DNA from: Antedon mediterranea
Lineage: Eukaryota > Echinodermata > Crinoidea > Comatulida > Antedonidae
Direction of reading: 5' to 3'
DNA length: 64,000 bases
Assembly: GCF_964355755.1 (NCBI RefSeq)
Contig: NC_092673.1
Coordinates: forward strand, 28,711,001 to 28,775,000
Shown: positions 14,301 to 25,188 of the stretch, one piece after another
How positions within the stretch are numbered: the first letter of the stretch is position 1
Layout of the letters: each line of letters starts with the position of its first letter
The notes under the pieces: generated by a model
Seen by the model: the letters and a program-made list of their open reading frames with translations, nothing else
What the model was told of the DNA's origin: nothing
Databases searched by the model: none
Position numbers and translations under genes: made by a program

Positions 14301-17300
14301 AGTGAATGGATGCAAGGACGACTCATAGAAGTCAATTTATTTCCAAAGGGGTCAATTGCAAGAGAAATCGATTAAAAAAAAATGCAAACTTACTTCGTCC
14401 CAGAATGTTTGACAAAGATGTTTCTGTTCCAACAGCTGGCATGAGAGATGGACCAAGATATGAGGCGAACCCAGCGTTTGCTCATCGAACACTGAAAGCA
14501 CCAAATTGAGAAGGCCATACACAATGGTGTGACTTAACGGCGAAAGCACCTGTCAAAGGTAAATAAATGTTACTAAAATACAACAACTCTAGTGGTCAGG
14601 GGCGGATCCAAGTGTTCGGCCCTAAATTTCACCATTTTTACGCCCTGAGCACGCTCATATTTCAAAATCCTGGATCCGCCAATGACTGGTCCCTTAAATA
14701 TTAAGTATTTTTTACTTAAGTAATTAAGTGGTATTCACTTTAGAAAAACACTTACAGCATCTGTGTTGAAAGGCACAAGATTAAGCATCGTATACAGGTA
14801 CTGAAAGACCTGTAGCTGGAGTGCAGACTGACCGAGCTTCTGAACAAACTCTGCATCTTTGTCTGGAAAAGCAGCTGCATGGAGACTAGTCCAGGCTAAA
14901 ACCAACGGTCCATAATGTATGATATTGCCCAGTGAGCTTACTAATTTATTTAATTCCTGAAAAAGAAGACGAATAAACGGAAATGCATACAAAAATTATG
15001 TAAATTGCCTAATAATTTGTTGTGGTGGGTATTACATATAATATATACTGTGAAGCCCAACATTTTCGTACTGTAGCCCTAAATTTTCATGATTTTACAT
15101 TTGTAACTATTTTTGTTGGGTCCCAAATGTGCCCAAAGGGTTCTAGAGTATTTCAGTATGTGTAATTATTTAATGGTTTACTGTTATAACTAGGACATTG
15201 AGAGTTGTACAAATGACAACATATTTATTTTTTATTTTATTTATTTTTTATTTTATTTATTTAAAACATATTTATAGGATAAAAACATATCAGGTATAGA
15301 TGTAGCACCTGTTTATGGTCCTGTTTATATATAGAAAATAAAAGGAATAAAAGGTTAAACAGATTTTAAAAATGTAAAAAAACGTATAACCTTAAAACTC
15401 ATATTCAGGAGATACTCCTGTTAAAGAGACACTTTGTTGGGTCTCGAGGGCTCTCCTGTATTTTAGTATGCACAATTATTTGATTCAAAAAGGACATTGA
15501 GAATTGTATTTGTCCATGATTGCAAATCACAAATGACAAGCAAGAGAAATAAAATAATTCCAACTGACCTTAAAAGTCTCTTGGCATGAAACAAGTTTGT
15601 GTTGTGAATTCCTGAAATATAAACAGATTCATTTACAACTGATAGTTTACCAACATTCTTGTTTAAACTTAAAATGAATTTTTTTCTTGGAGTGTTTATG
15701 TATTGTTGCAAGTGTATTTATGAATATTTTAAAGATTTTTTTTATATGATATTTTCTGATATATTTATTGAAATGCTATATTTTATCCTAATGTGCTACT
15801 TGGTAGGAGGGTAACACTGGCTCTTGTCATAGGGATTTGGTTCACTTTTGTGTTTCCTAACACTTTACTTTGTAGTTGTTTGTTGTTGTTTTTGAAGTTT
15901 TTTGGCAATAAAGATAAGATAGTGTAAATGTGGTGGTTCGCGATCAGTGAGACACAATCAGACATGTGGAAGACAGCATTGTTTTTTTATATTTATTCTA
16001 CTCTGTGCATGTATCGTATCAGGATCCATTGGTATTTATACACAACCAGCCATACATTTTTACACCGTGTTTCATTACTTATTATATATATTGTATATCT
16101 ATTTATTATTGTACTAATAATTGTCAATCTTCAAGAAGAATTTCTGTTGTTATTTTATGATGATGATGGACAAATAAAGCATTTCAGTATTCACGTCGTG
16201 AGGTAATTTCCCGATTGATCGTAATCAAAACGGTACTGGGTATGGTCTACTAGTTTTTCTGCTCCCAACCAGTACATCCATTCATAGAAGCTTTGATGAA
16301 GTAAGCCTACCTGGTGGTGGCCATAGAACGGTCCCGAGATAACGACTATACTTCGGCTTTAGTCAATAGAAGATTGAATAAATTGTTAGAGATAGAGTAT
16401 ACGATGTTATGATTATGTGTAGATATGTGATTTGTTCTTTTTATTCAAATGATGTTATGTATTTAATAAATTTGTTATATCAATAATTAAATTATCGTAG
16501 ATTGCATATTATGCGATAAATATTATTTAATAAATTTTTTAGTGGTAATTTTAAATACATTGATTAAAAGCTTCAATTATTACGAACATAGAAAGAGTAT
16601 TTACCTGTCACTTGTAGTTTCACCAAGAAAATGATAAAGATCCAAACATTCAAGGATTATGAGACAACAGGTGAATCTACAGAAAAAGAAAATAAAACTA
16701 TTATTAATTCATTTCCTTATATAACCAGAAAAGATTGCCTCAATTTGAGATGAAAAAAATCAAATACATGAACTTTAACAGCTCTAAACTATAACAAATT
16801 TGCCAAGTATATTAAACTCTTGTATGTTTGTATGGCACCATAACACCCATAATTTTCAAATTATTTTTATTTCGCAAATAGGTATAGTAACCAACGATAA
16901 ATTATAAACTAGTTTGTCCATCCTGTAATTGGCAAGTTACTCGCTGTTGGATGCGTATGAAAGAAAAAAACCTGACCATTACTTACTGATTTCATTGACA
17001 TCACAAACAGTTTTATCCACAACCTTAATCGGGATGTTTAATAGTTCTGAGCATTTAACTTAATACTTTCTGTACGTACCCTAATCTGTTCATTAACATA
17101 TCCGCCGTGGGATCTCCATCAAACAGATGTTTATTGGTTTGTCTTGTACCAAAACCTTGTTTCTTAATAAAATAAAAAACAAAACATGATTTGTATCAAA
17201 ACACTATAAACTAAATGTCACCAAGTGGAAAAAAAGTTGTAACTGAACAATTATTGAAAGAATTAAGTATAAAAAGAAATAAATGTATTGGACATGTTAT

Positions 17301-20300
17301 ATAAGAAAAAAAAGTTAGGAAAGTAAAAATGTTTATTTAACTGGAAGGAGAGGAAAAGAAAATGTCCAATTCAGGCAAACAATAGCCAAAATATCAGGGA
17401 CTATCTACTATCTACTGTAGAGGTTTTCAGAGCTAATCAACAGGCCTAGAGACAACCATAAAGGGTCTTTCAAACCTGTTCCCGAAAGGTTTCGGTGCTG
17501 GAAAAGTCAAATTGAACGTCAATGTTCCGTTTTCATACAGCTTCACGCGGCTATGCACCAATCAATATTGGCCGGACCGAAGCAGTGTAAAAGACCCTTA
17601 ATACTTGTTGTATGCTAAGAACACTTGCCATTCATTTACTATTTTTGCAATATAATATAAAAACATCTTTAGACCTTACCTGAAAGAGTTTGATTAGGCT
17701 TAGTATTCTTTTTTCTGATGCATCAAAACTTTTGAAATAAAGCAGAATAATCTCCAACAATTCACACTGAAAGTAAAAAGAATAATAAATATTAAATCAA
17801 TGATATTAACAATTTTTATTGTTTTTTTTTATTAATGTTTTTTATTACTATAGACACACATACTTTATCCAGCATTTCTATAGCAGTTTACATTAATTTA
17901 AATTATTGCCACTTCTTGTCTATTTCAATTTATGTACAGCACATTGAGAGCTTGCTTGTATGTGCTATATAAGAATAATCTATTATCATTACCTGTTCTC
18001 TTAAGCATTGCAGTGACCATTTTAAAGACTGTCTGTCAGTCTACAAAGAAATAATAAATAATTATCAAAATTAAAAATTTATCTTATCATTACAAATTTA
18101 AAAAAAAACTAAATTAAATATATTAATAATAATAATATTAATCATCTATAAAGCGCTCTTTACCGGAGGCTCGCAGCGCAACATGAAAAGAATAGGTATT
18201 GAAATAGGCGAGTTTTCAGAAGATTTGAATTGAAAAGGAGATGGAGTGTAACTGATGGAACATAGACGTTTAAAAGTGCAGTATAAAGAGTTGGCGTACC
18301 ATAGGAGGTCCTACGTTCTGCTTGGTTGGGGCAACTGCTTGGAATCGCTCCACATATTGACTAATTAGTTTATCAATTATCTTCTTACGTTGTAGATCAA
18401 CAAAACATTCAAGGTAGATACTCTGAAAAGAAAATAAGTTCATAAATTGTATAGAAAAAAAAGTGACCGATGAAAAATATTATAAAACAATTTTTAAAAA
18501 GTATTAAGATAAAATACAGTAAATGTATGTTCATTCATTCATTTAAAACTGGTATAATACATTATTGTCTTTTATACTTTATTTTAATGATGAACAAATT
18601 AAATTGATATGGATGACCAATATTTACATGGTCTGGATGACCAATACTTACATGGTCTGGATGACCAGTACTAACATGGTCTGGATGACCAGTACTGTAC
18701 ATGGTCTGGATGACCAGTACTAACATGGTCTGGATGACCAGTACTGTACATGGTCTGGATGACCAGTACTAACATGGTCTGGATGACCAGTACTGTACAT
18801 GGTATGGATGACCATTACTTACATGGTATGGATGACCGGTTTCTTCACAAAAGCTAAGAACTTGTTTAAGACAGTGTAATAGTTGAATTCTCTCAGTTTG
18901 GTAATATTCCCACACCTAAAAAGAAAACAAGGCAGCTTCTCAATAATCAAAATCCTCAACAAAGAGACAATCAGATGGTTTTTATTTGATAGTAATCAAA
19001 ATTCAGATCTTATAATGGTTATATGAACAATACTTTTTATATTAAATCACCTAGATAGGTACTTTTACAGGTTAATTTTTTTTAAATAAATAATGCCAAC
19101 TATAAGAAGGTCAAAGGTCAACAGGTTCACATTACAATAAAGTTATGCGCTTCTTGTTGAATGTACTTTCCCTTGATATTAAAAGTGCAAAGAAAAAAAA
19201 GAAGAAATTGGCAGTATAAAATATTTTCACATGCTTAATATCAAATTCAATTTAAAGAAACATTTGAGTTAAATTAAAAATATGTAAGAAGCCTTCAACT
19301 TGCCTTTAAAAGTAGAGCTTGGACGCTACGTTCATCTTTGAGTATTGCCTGGAGGATAGAACATATGTAACAATAACATTATGTATCATGTTGCAGTTTG
19401 GACCTTAGGGACAACAACTGACTTAAAATCATAAAATTTCTAATAATATGCTATCAAATACAATTCAACTGAAATAATTCCAGGAAAGAGAATCCATTTG
19501 TAATTGACACTTTAAAGTTCATCAAGTTTATATTGTGTCACAAATTTGTGAATTAAAACTATGCTACACCAAGTATTTGTAGGTCTTAACCTCTGTTCAC
19601 ACAATTAAAATTTATGTGACAAAAAAATATGTGTCCATATATGAACATGATGATGTCATATCATTACCATATTTGGGCACATCACACTTTTTTGTCAAAC
19701 TAGTTTGATGGTGTAGAAAGAGCTTTACATCACAGTTTGCCACTTAAATCAAGGTAGAATACCAGTAACTGTTTATCCTACCTAAGTATACAAGGATGGT
19801 GTATGTAGAGAATAATGATTATATCTAACCTGTAGCTGTTTAGCAGATCCTCGGAATCCATGAATGAGAAAAGATTCAAATAAATGCTGACTTTGTATTT
19901 CATCTAAAGTCTAATAAAAGAAAAGTCAAATATCAATTATTGTAAGATTTTAGATAATACAAATCTTTATTGTCGAGATGGTTTATTCATTTATAAAGCT
20001 CTGTGTACACTATCAAACTAGTTTGACAAAAAAGTGTGATGCGTCCAAATATCGTAGTGATATGCCCAAATATGGTAGTGATATGACATCATCGTGTCCA
20101 TATATGAGTACACCACATTTGTTTGTCCCATGAAATTTGATAGTGTAGACAGAGCTATTTTATAGTAAATAAATATTAAAAGTTTCATACCAAAAATTTT
20201 GAAAGTCTAACACAGAAATTTAATTCAGGTTTTCCAATAGCTTTATCTCCTTTGAGCTTTACAGCTGATGCAGCACTGCAATTAATGATTTAAATAAAAA

Positions 20301-22380
20301 TAACAAATTATTTATGGGATATTAAGTAACTAAATGGAGTGGTTATATTCGGCCAGTGGCCAGAAGCGATGTAGCGATGTTCCTGCACTCTGTTCAGTTT
20401 TAAATTTTATACGGAACATTATTTCAGTATTTTATTTTTCATTTACAATACATAAAAAGGTTATGAATATTTGTCTAAAACTATTGTCAAGAAAAGAAGC
20501 TTAACATGGAAAACAAATAAGAACAAAATAGTGTCAATCAGGGGAGAGGATAACAGGTAATACATGTTTTTTTAGTACAGTGAGAGAATTACAAACTGGG
20601 CTTAGGATTTGTCAAAGTAAATATTGATATTCCTGGCAGGGTAGACTTGATACACAATAATTGGCAAACACTACTGTACCTTGAGACCTATAACTTAATA
20701 TTAATCAAGGCTGTCTCATTAACATTACACCTTTAACTATATTTGTTGGATGTAATTTGTCTTTTTGAGCAATTAAAGCAGAGAAATATTAGTACAGTAA
20801 TATGTTTAGTATTTGATGTATAATTTGTATAAGAACATAAACAATCAAATCATCAATTACTAATATCCCTCGGATGGTATGACCTTTAAACATTGATGGA
20901 TGTTTACCTAGGAAGATATGAAGGATGTTAACAAGTAGTAGTGACATTTTATGTCAAAGTTTTTGAAGATGGGCCTATAAAATGTTTTTAATTTCCTGTT
21001 TTTGAAAAGGATATTAAAAGGGTACCTGGAGGATATTAAGTGGGTACCTGGATAAGAAGACTGGAAGAGCAAATGTACCTATTGAATTGGCATCCAGGCA
21101 ACAATTACACTTATTGAATTAGTGTGCTTGTTCGGACTACTAAGGAAATATATCCTTGAGGTTGTATTTCCTTTAAAACCCAAACCAATAGGAATTTCCC
21201 TCAAGCGGAATTTAGATAAAACATTTTTAAGAGTAAGGTTCCCCTTTGCCTATGCGTGAATGATAGCTGTGTCCAGTGGAAATCAATGAATGAGAAATTA
21301 AAATCAGATAATACAATTTTTTTTAAATATATTTTGAATATTTTTATACATTTTCAAATAAAAAAAAAATAAAGTAAATAAACAATTTTTATTAATTTGT
21401 AAACTATATTTAGTACCTTGGTTTCTTGTAAAACAGTAATCCATCTAAAAGTTTCTGTTTATTAACTGATAATTCATCCTTAACAAGCTCCTACAAATAT
21501 AAAAATAAAATGGTAGTAACTAGTATACAGTATGTATGTGTTAATTTCATTTGTTTAATAGAGGTTAGTAAGTCTAAAAAGCTGTTTCTTGATTTGATTG
21601 ATTGATTGAATTGATAAAAGCATTAAGAATCAAATAATGTTTGATACACAGTATAAATCATTTATAATAGTAACAATGCACCATATATTATGTTTAATAT
21701 GTTTGCTTAATAAAAAAAAAAGAAATTCTGGGAAAAATAAAATGAATGTTCAATCAAGTTAATACTAAAGAGTCATACACTTTACATTTGCTAATTTTGT
21801 TTTTATAAATTAACTATTATATCAATTCACTACTAGTACTACTAGGCTAGTATATAGGCCTTATCCTTACTACTACTGTACTATCAACATAATGGCAGTT
21901 AAAAATCTTTGTTACACAAACCTTTGAGCGTATTGCTGATCTACCAGAGATGAGTTGAAAAAAGTCATGGTTCAATCTGTCAAATGTCATTAAAAAGGTG
22001 TATTTTTTTAAATGTAATTGTTTGTACATATATTATATGTAATTACTATTAATGAATTGTTATTATTATTTAATTTTAAACGAGGTCTGTACTATTGAAC
22101 TCTACTCGGTAAACCACACAGCACTGCAGAGATAAATCAGCTCTACCCTAGGTAAGCCGGATCATTGGTTAGGCCTACAGTCTCCACTCTACACATACAG
22201 CGTACACACGCTTGACAGTCTGCATGCTGGATAGTGTGTGCCTACTGTACTACTAGGTAGCTAGGCCTAGGCCTACATATTTTAAAATTACAACTTCAAA
22301 TCTACAATATATAAAATAACACGAATGTGAAAGTTTTGTAACACCCAATATTTGCACATATTGTACCTTAGATTTGTCAT
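1..22380 (-). CDS. NUP188: Nucleoporin NUP188, 42 coding exons, C-terminus off the left edge
   Basis: Scaffold nucleoporin of the inner ring of the nuclear pore complex (family knowledge). I joined 42 exons on the minus strand; every junction keeps phase and the total is 4374 nt (1458 codons). The order of conserved segments matches animal NUP188 throughout: ISGRSAIRSKELVKDELSVN near the N-terminus, GFGTRQTNKHLFDG, GPLVLAWTSLHAAAFPDKD, IRWDYEYSGWFLFTCQIENL, LVALIAGYIYHRFDPKLPTL, LEFLSAAVDSQPGLIEMFLN, and WLGVYRLSLSLM near the left edge. Human NUP188 is about 1750 residues, so roughly 250-300 residues lie outside the window. The preferred start is ATG 22380, in a 14-bp coding exon that joins in phase to 21976. 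An alternative is the in-frame ATG at 21990 without that intron. Exon coordinates are in the three entries below. No stop or frameshift was seen, so the gene looks intact. Confidence 0.93.
1039..1195. mobile_element. Family A palindromic MITE
   Basis: TIR variant of AGCTCTGTCTACACTATCAA at both ends, flanked by TTA/TAA, with two or three internal 'cccaaatatggtagtgatat' units. Lies in the intron before NUP188 exon 41. Confidence 0.8.
2068..2336 (-). mobile_element. tRNA-headed SINE, family G
   Basis: On the minus strand it opens GGGCGTGTGGCACATTGTGG (A-box like) and has GGTTCAAATCC (B box), then 'ggcaagatactttacttacg' and 'ctctctccacccagaagtat'. The body resembles what I recall of MetaSINE-type central domains (unverified). 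It stops about 25 bp from the NUP188 exon 38 donor. Confidence 0.7.
2614..2773. mobile_element. Family B palindromic MITE
   Basis: Ends AAGTTTGGTTTCCACTA and AGTGGAAACCAAGCTTA, with the internal 'aatccgttgc' hairpin typical of the family. Confidence 0.75.
3440..3520 (+). repeat. LINE/SINE-type 3' tail
   Basis: 'agcgccttgagcatttttgt' then 'gtgcgctatataaatctta' and a (TTA)n run, the usual 3' end of CR1-like elements. A diverged sister lies at about 17930-17990. Confidence 0.45.
4050..4196. mobile_element. Family A palindromic MITE
   Basis: TAA-flanked at both ends, ends AGCCTTGTTTACACTATCAA and an inverted match; NUP188 intron 35. Confidence 0.8.
5162..5339 (-). repeat. Dispersed repeat, family E
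   Basis: About 178 bp matching 16200-16378 in inverted orientation ('cgatcaatcgggaaattacc', 'ggtaggcttacttcatcaag'). No ORF; class unknown. Confidence 0.65.
8108..8185. mobile_element. Family A MITE, internal fragment
   Basis: Only the centre (gtgatgtgcccatatat ... catcactaccatat) remains; both ends are lost. Confidence 0.6.
8541..8876 (-). mobile_element. tRNA-Leu/Ser-headed SINE, family C
   Basis: The minus strand begins GTGGCCGAGCGGTTAAGAC, a class II tRNA A-box arm, followed by a B-box-like GGGTTTCGAGGCTCACTC. It ends in a (TTCAA)n tail at 8541-8565. Inserted into a family D SINE. Confidence 0.75.
8932..9074. mobile_element. Family A MITE inserted in a family D SINE
   Basis: Starts AAACTCTGTCTACACTATC and ends GATAGTGTAGATAGAGCTTTA. 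The flanks are the two parts of a SINE D whose undivided copy is at 11820. Confidence 0.8.
9177..15611 (-). CDS. NUP188: NUP188 exons 13-26 (residues about 287 to 883)
   Basis: Exons: 15569-15611, 14756-14956, 14394-14549, 13801-13914, 13269-13398, 13090-13155, 12775-12876, 12394-12514, 11673-11760, 11086-11162, 10537-10651, 10167-10375, 9669-9788, 9177-9423. The segment from exon 17 to exon 19 (VLFSK, then TGVLFNQDTGTPLIRWDYEY) aligns with the part of animal NUP188 I take to be the SH3-like insertion; that equivalence is inference. Later landmarks are SGDGIFAGHYGNLLHRHEQP, IFTVFHKWRYNTFSDRETIG, DACIHGFLNFDSGQALLNIV and LIAGYIYHRFDPKLPTL. Exon 18's donor lies a few bases from a short minus-strand fragment (about 13058-13083) that resembles SINE family D. 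Confidence 0.9.
9849..10102 (-). mobile_element. tRNA-headed SINE, family G
   Basis: Second copy, same orientation and landmarks as the one at 2068, about 65 bp from NUP188 exon 24. Confidence 0.7.
10408..10455. mobile_element. Family A MITE, one end only
   Basis: Left terminal 48 bp (AAAGCCTTTCCTACACTATC onward), then unrelated sequence. Confidence 0.6.
10738..11000. mobile_element. Family F element (about 260-335 bp, short TIRs)
   Basis: Shares 'gtcaaattggctgccagcca' and a GGGGACAATACATCT end with 47754 and 59809. NUP188 intron 22. Confidence 0.65.
11305..11464. mobile_element. Family A palindromic MITE
   Basis: Both TIRs intact in NUP188 intron 21; a second short end fragment follows at about 11491-11525. 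Confidence 0.8.
11820..11960 (+). mobile_element. tRNA-headed SINE, family D, undivided
   Basis: TAGCTTGGTGGTTAACATG (A box) and AAGGTTCAATC (B box), then 'ctagtgccagggttgtaact' and a 'caaatgagacttagtttata' tail. Confidence 0.7.
12169..12334. mobile_element. Family A palindromic MITE
   Basis: Near-complete copy, TTA on the left and TAA on the right, in NUP188 intron 20. Confidence 0.85.
16200..16378 (+). repeat. Dispersed repeat, family E
   Basis: Inverted partner of 5162-5339, about 11 kb apart; both lie in NUP188 introns. Confidence 0.65.
16605..22380 (-). CDS. NUP188: NUP188 exons 1-12 (residues 1 to about 286)
   Basis: Exons, high to low: 22367-22380, 21922-21976, 21417-21490, 20191-20275, 19830-19910, 19304-19348, 18823-18915, 18300-18422, 17993-18040, 17680-17766, 17080-17162, 16605-16676. 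This part holds the N-terminal helical domain: LDGLLFYKK, LNFCVRLSKFL, AILKDERSVQALLLK, YYQTERIQLLHCLKQVL, LECFVDLQRKKIIDKLISQY, and LKWSLQCLREQ followed by LLEIILLYF. Exon 6 (15 codons) ends in a GC donor (gcaagt, plus-strand 19298-19303) instead of GT. Exon 7 ends at a donor that lies inside a minisatellite. A 137-bp MITE sits in intron 10 and two family A MITEs in introns 4 and 5. Confidence 0.9.
17462..17598. mobile_element. Family I MITE (137 bp)
   Basis: Ends AGGGTCTTTCAAACC and GTGTAAAAGACCCT, with TAA at both borders (17459-17461, 17599-17601). Single copy here, in NUP188 intron 10. Confidence 0.7.
18608..18838. repeat. 24/25-bp minisatellite spanning the NUP188 exon 7 donor
   Basis: About nine tandem units of the 'accagtactaacatggtctg' type, ending inside exon 7 at 18823-18838. 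On the minus strand each unit carries CCAT followed by GTAAGT, GTTAGT, GTACAG or GTAAAT. Confidence 0.85.
19586..19728. mobile_element. Family A palindromic MITE
   Basis: TTA-flanked, diverged left TIR, in NUP188 intron 5. Confidence 0.75.
19995..20156. mobile_element. Family A palindromic MITE
   Basis: Both TIRs present, in NUP188 intron 4, about 35 bp from the exon 4 donor. Confidence 0.8.
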
Positions 22381-22470
22381 GTTTACGTCTTTCTTTATCA
22401 CAATTTACCGCCACACTCTGGAAGCGGCCATATGTTTGACCTATGACCAGCAAGATTGACAAAAGTGTTG
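22367..22470 (-). promoter_or_regulatory. Probable NUP188 core promoter and 5' leader
   Basis: The first coding exon ends at 22367 with donor gtacaa and begins at ATG 22380. Just upstream on the minus strand is GCCGCTTCC (plus-strand GGAAGCGGC, 22420-22428), an ETS-like motif typical of TATA-less housekeeping promoters. No TATA box is evident. The 5' end position is inferred, not seen. Confidence 0.35.
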
Positions 22471-22789
22471 ACAGAATTAGGTCGCGGTCCAACACGATTT
22501 CTGATTAAAATTAGCAGCATTCTACTCTCTGTTGTATTATTGGGTAGCTGTCAAAATGATGCTACAATTTTGAATTGATCACAAATTAGTTAACAAGTTA
22601 ATTTACTTTCAATATAATATAATTTATATAATACATAATTTCAACAAAAACATCTTTCAAATAATACTAGGCCTATACACAACTATTTTAATTAAATTGT
22701 GTAGATTTATTTTTTTATGAACCTTCTGTGACAGTGTGCCTTAAAATAACACTATCCTTATTACAAAACAAGTGGTCTACGAGCCCGTC

Positions 22790-22872
22790 TGTAAGATTAT
22801 CTTGGGATTCGAACTCTGCAGCTTCTGCTTATATGCGTGCACTAATACCATTATACCACTATTTACAGTGGA
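22790..22872 (-). repeat. tRNA-like sequence (degenerate tRNA or SINE head)
   Basis: The minus strand reads AGTGGTATAATGGTATTAGT, then GAGTTCGAATCCC, the spacing of a tRNA A and B box. The acceptor arms do not pair, so it is a tRNA pseudogene or SINE head. It lies just upstream of NUP188. Confidence 0.5.
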
Positions 22873-23803
22873 CTTCCGCTGAAAGACTCGACTCAAAACA
22901 CAAAACATTCAGAAACAATTGTTAAATTGCAGCAAATTTATTGAATTATACTGTAATCGGTCACATTGTCACGTTTTTTTTTATAAAATGAAATATACAC
23001 AACGAATCATTTGTTTATTAAAGCCTACTATTTATAATACAGTATTAGTTATCGTAGAGTAGACCTATTTTATTGTTCTGACGTTGAACTAAGAATATAC
23101 ATAAATTACAAGACACAAATTGTATTTCGCGTTCACATTTTGGGTTTTAAACTTATCATTAAACTTCAATCATAAGTTTTTGAAATGTCAAGACCATAGC
23201 CTTTGCAATATCGGTAACATTTGATCAACGATTTTAAAGATATCGACATTCATCATTCAATTAAGAGAGGCCTTGTACAGATTAGATCAGAATCATTAAT
23301 AAACTAATTAAATCAATTTGGGACCCAATTTGGCCTGTAGGCCTATACGTATTATATATAATCTTCTCAACAATATTCAATTGTAAATTTCAACATAAAA
23401 CCACCAACTAGGATGTGAACAGTAAACGTGGAGCTATCTAAGTAAGTATAGTATATCAACAACCCAATATGTTAACATTAAAAATGACGGCTAATAATTT
23501 TGAATACAGATACATTTTGACAAAATACATATATGACATTGACCCTGTTTAAAATGTTAACCTTCTGTATTACCTATGTTTTCATATTTTGTTCAAAATT
23601 TGAAATGATATGAATTTATTAAACGTGATTTTGTTGTTATTCAAAATGAATAATAGAATACCAACGCGACAATCTGGAAGAGATGATGTCGCTCGTGGGC
23701 TCATCGTCGACGTACGCCTTTGCACATTTTTCCGAGTCCCACTTAGTGCATATTTTAGCAGTCAACATTTAAACTTCAACCTATTTCTAACTCACCACTT
23801 GTA

Positions 23804-23956
23804 TTAAGCTCTGTCTAAAAAGTGATACGTGTATTTGATGTGCCCAAATATGGTAGCAATATGCCCAAATATGGTAGTGATATGACATCATCATGTCCAT
23901 ATATGGGCACATCACATTTTTGTCACATAAAGTTAGATAGTGCAAACAGATCTTTA
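23804..23956. mobile_element. Family A palindromic MITE
   Basis: TTA-flanked, left TIR internally shortened; between NUP188 and the cadherin gene. Confidence 0.75.
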
Positions 23957-24239
23957 CACCATGTTACGCGTGCGCAGATTATGACGTGCGCGTCAAATGT
24001 GTGCCATTCACTAACAGTAATACGTTACAAAGACTAATAACATCGCCTACTATATATTCTAAAACATATTCTAAATTAGTTGATATCAAAAACAAATAAT
24101 TACATATGCCCTGCATAATATTAATAAACCTATAATTGACATACGCTACGGTACAGTAGACGTACGTAAAAACAACATAGTTTAAAAACACGTATATTAA
24201 AACTAACAAATCCATAAAAATTAGTAATATAAAATGGTG

Positions 24240-25188
24240 CAAACTTTAACAATATTTTTACAAATTATTCACTATTTGTTTATTTGCACATTTATTATTG
24301 ATAGTCTGAATTGGATTGTCCAACAATCAAACTAAAAGCTTGGTTCTCACTATGACACAACGCAAGAAGCGAAGGACTCATTATGATTGGTCGAATTATT
24401 TACGTTGCGTCTAAAGCTTGGTTCACACTAGGACGTAACGCAAGGACGTAGATGCAACACAAGTGAGTTAACCAATCACACGTTCGAATAATCCATTGCT
24501 TGAAATTGGTCAAATCACCTTGCGTTACGTCCTTAAATTGCCTCTTAATTAGAACAAAGCTTTAATGTACTGTATTTTATGCAAGCTTAAGACAAAAACA
24601 TTTTCGATCAACATTATAAACAACTTAATACATCATGAACTTAATGTGGAGGCTGTAGGTAGACATAAAGCGATTCACTCATCAATTTAACGTCGACGCC
24701 ACGCATATAACTATGCGATATCAGGATACGTGTCGTGGTATCACTCACTCCTCACACACAATTTATTATATAGTACGGTATGTTGCAGTTACCACGTCCA
24801 GTATCCGTGCGGGACGTGACATCATTTCAATTTTTATAGTTAACGTAATTTACTGGTAGGGCCTATACTAAATCACCCGATTCTCTTTACTGTATCTGCA
24901 CATATTATGGCATTCTGTCCAGTATAATTGGAAAATTCTCCAATACAGTTTCACATAGTATTACTCATCAGTTTGTGTTTAGAATTATGATACCGATATC
25001 CCATGTGATACAGATGTGACCCTGTATCAAGTCTATTTTATCTACCCTCCAATTTCAAATCTACAGGGGAAACTACCTACATCATAGCTTCAACATCATT
25101 ATATATTACAAACACAAACATCCATCAACAACCTTTTCTTACGTAATAATAATATTTATAATTTTAACGCAATCATTTAAAATTGTTA
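24240..25188 (-). other. Downstream flank / 3' UTR of the cadherin gene
   Basis: After the stop codon the minus strand runs about 900 bp without coding signal to AATAAA sites (plus-strand tttatt near 24279 and 24291), which would suit polyadenylation. Within it lie two family B MITE copies. No transmembrane helix or acidic cytoplasmic tail was found in any frame with plausible splice sites. The hydrophobic minus-strand reading frame at 23979-24242 has no flanking splice signals and looks like AT-rich chance. Confidence 0.4.
24336..24561. mobile_element. Two abutting family B MITE copies
   Basis: A short half-copy (24336-24411) runs straight into a longer copy (24415-24561) at a TAA. Confidence 0.65.

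Noticed and set aside
22253-22495. Frame MLDRDLILSTLL... upstream of NUP188 with a hydrophobic start
   Set aside because: It has no true ATG-based link to NUP188 and joins out of phase; the ATG at 22380 in another frame splices in phase.
23979-24242. Hydrophobic minus-strand frame considered as the missing cadherin membrane segment
   Set aside because: No acceptor or phase link to the last cadherin exon, no cytoplasmic tail after it, AT-rich composition.
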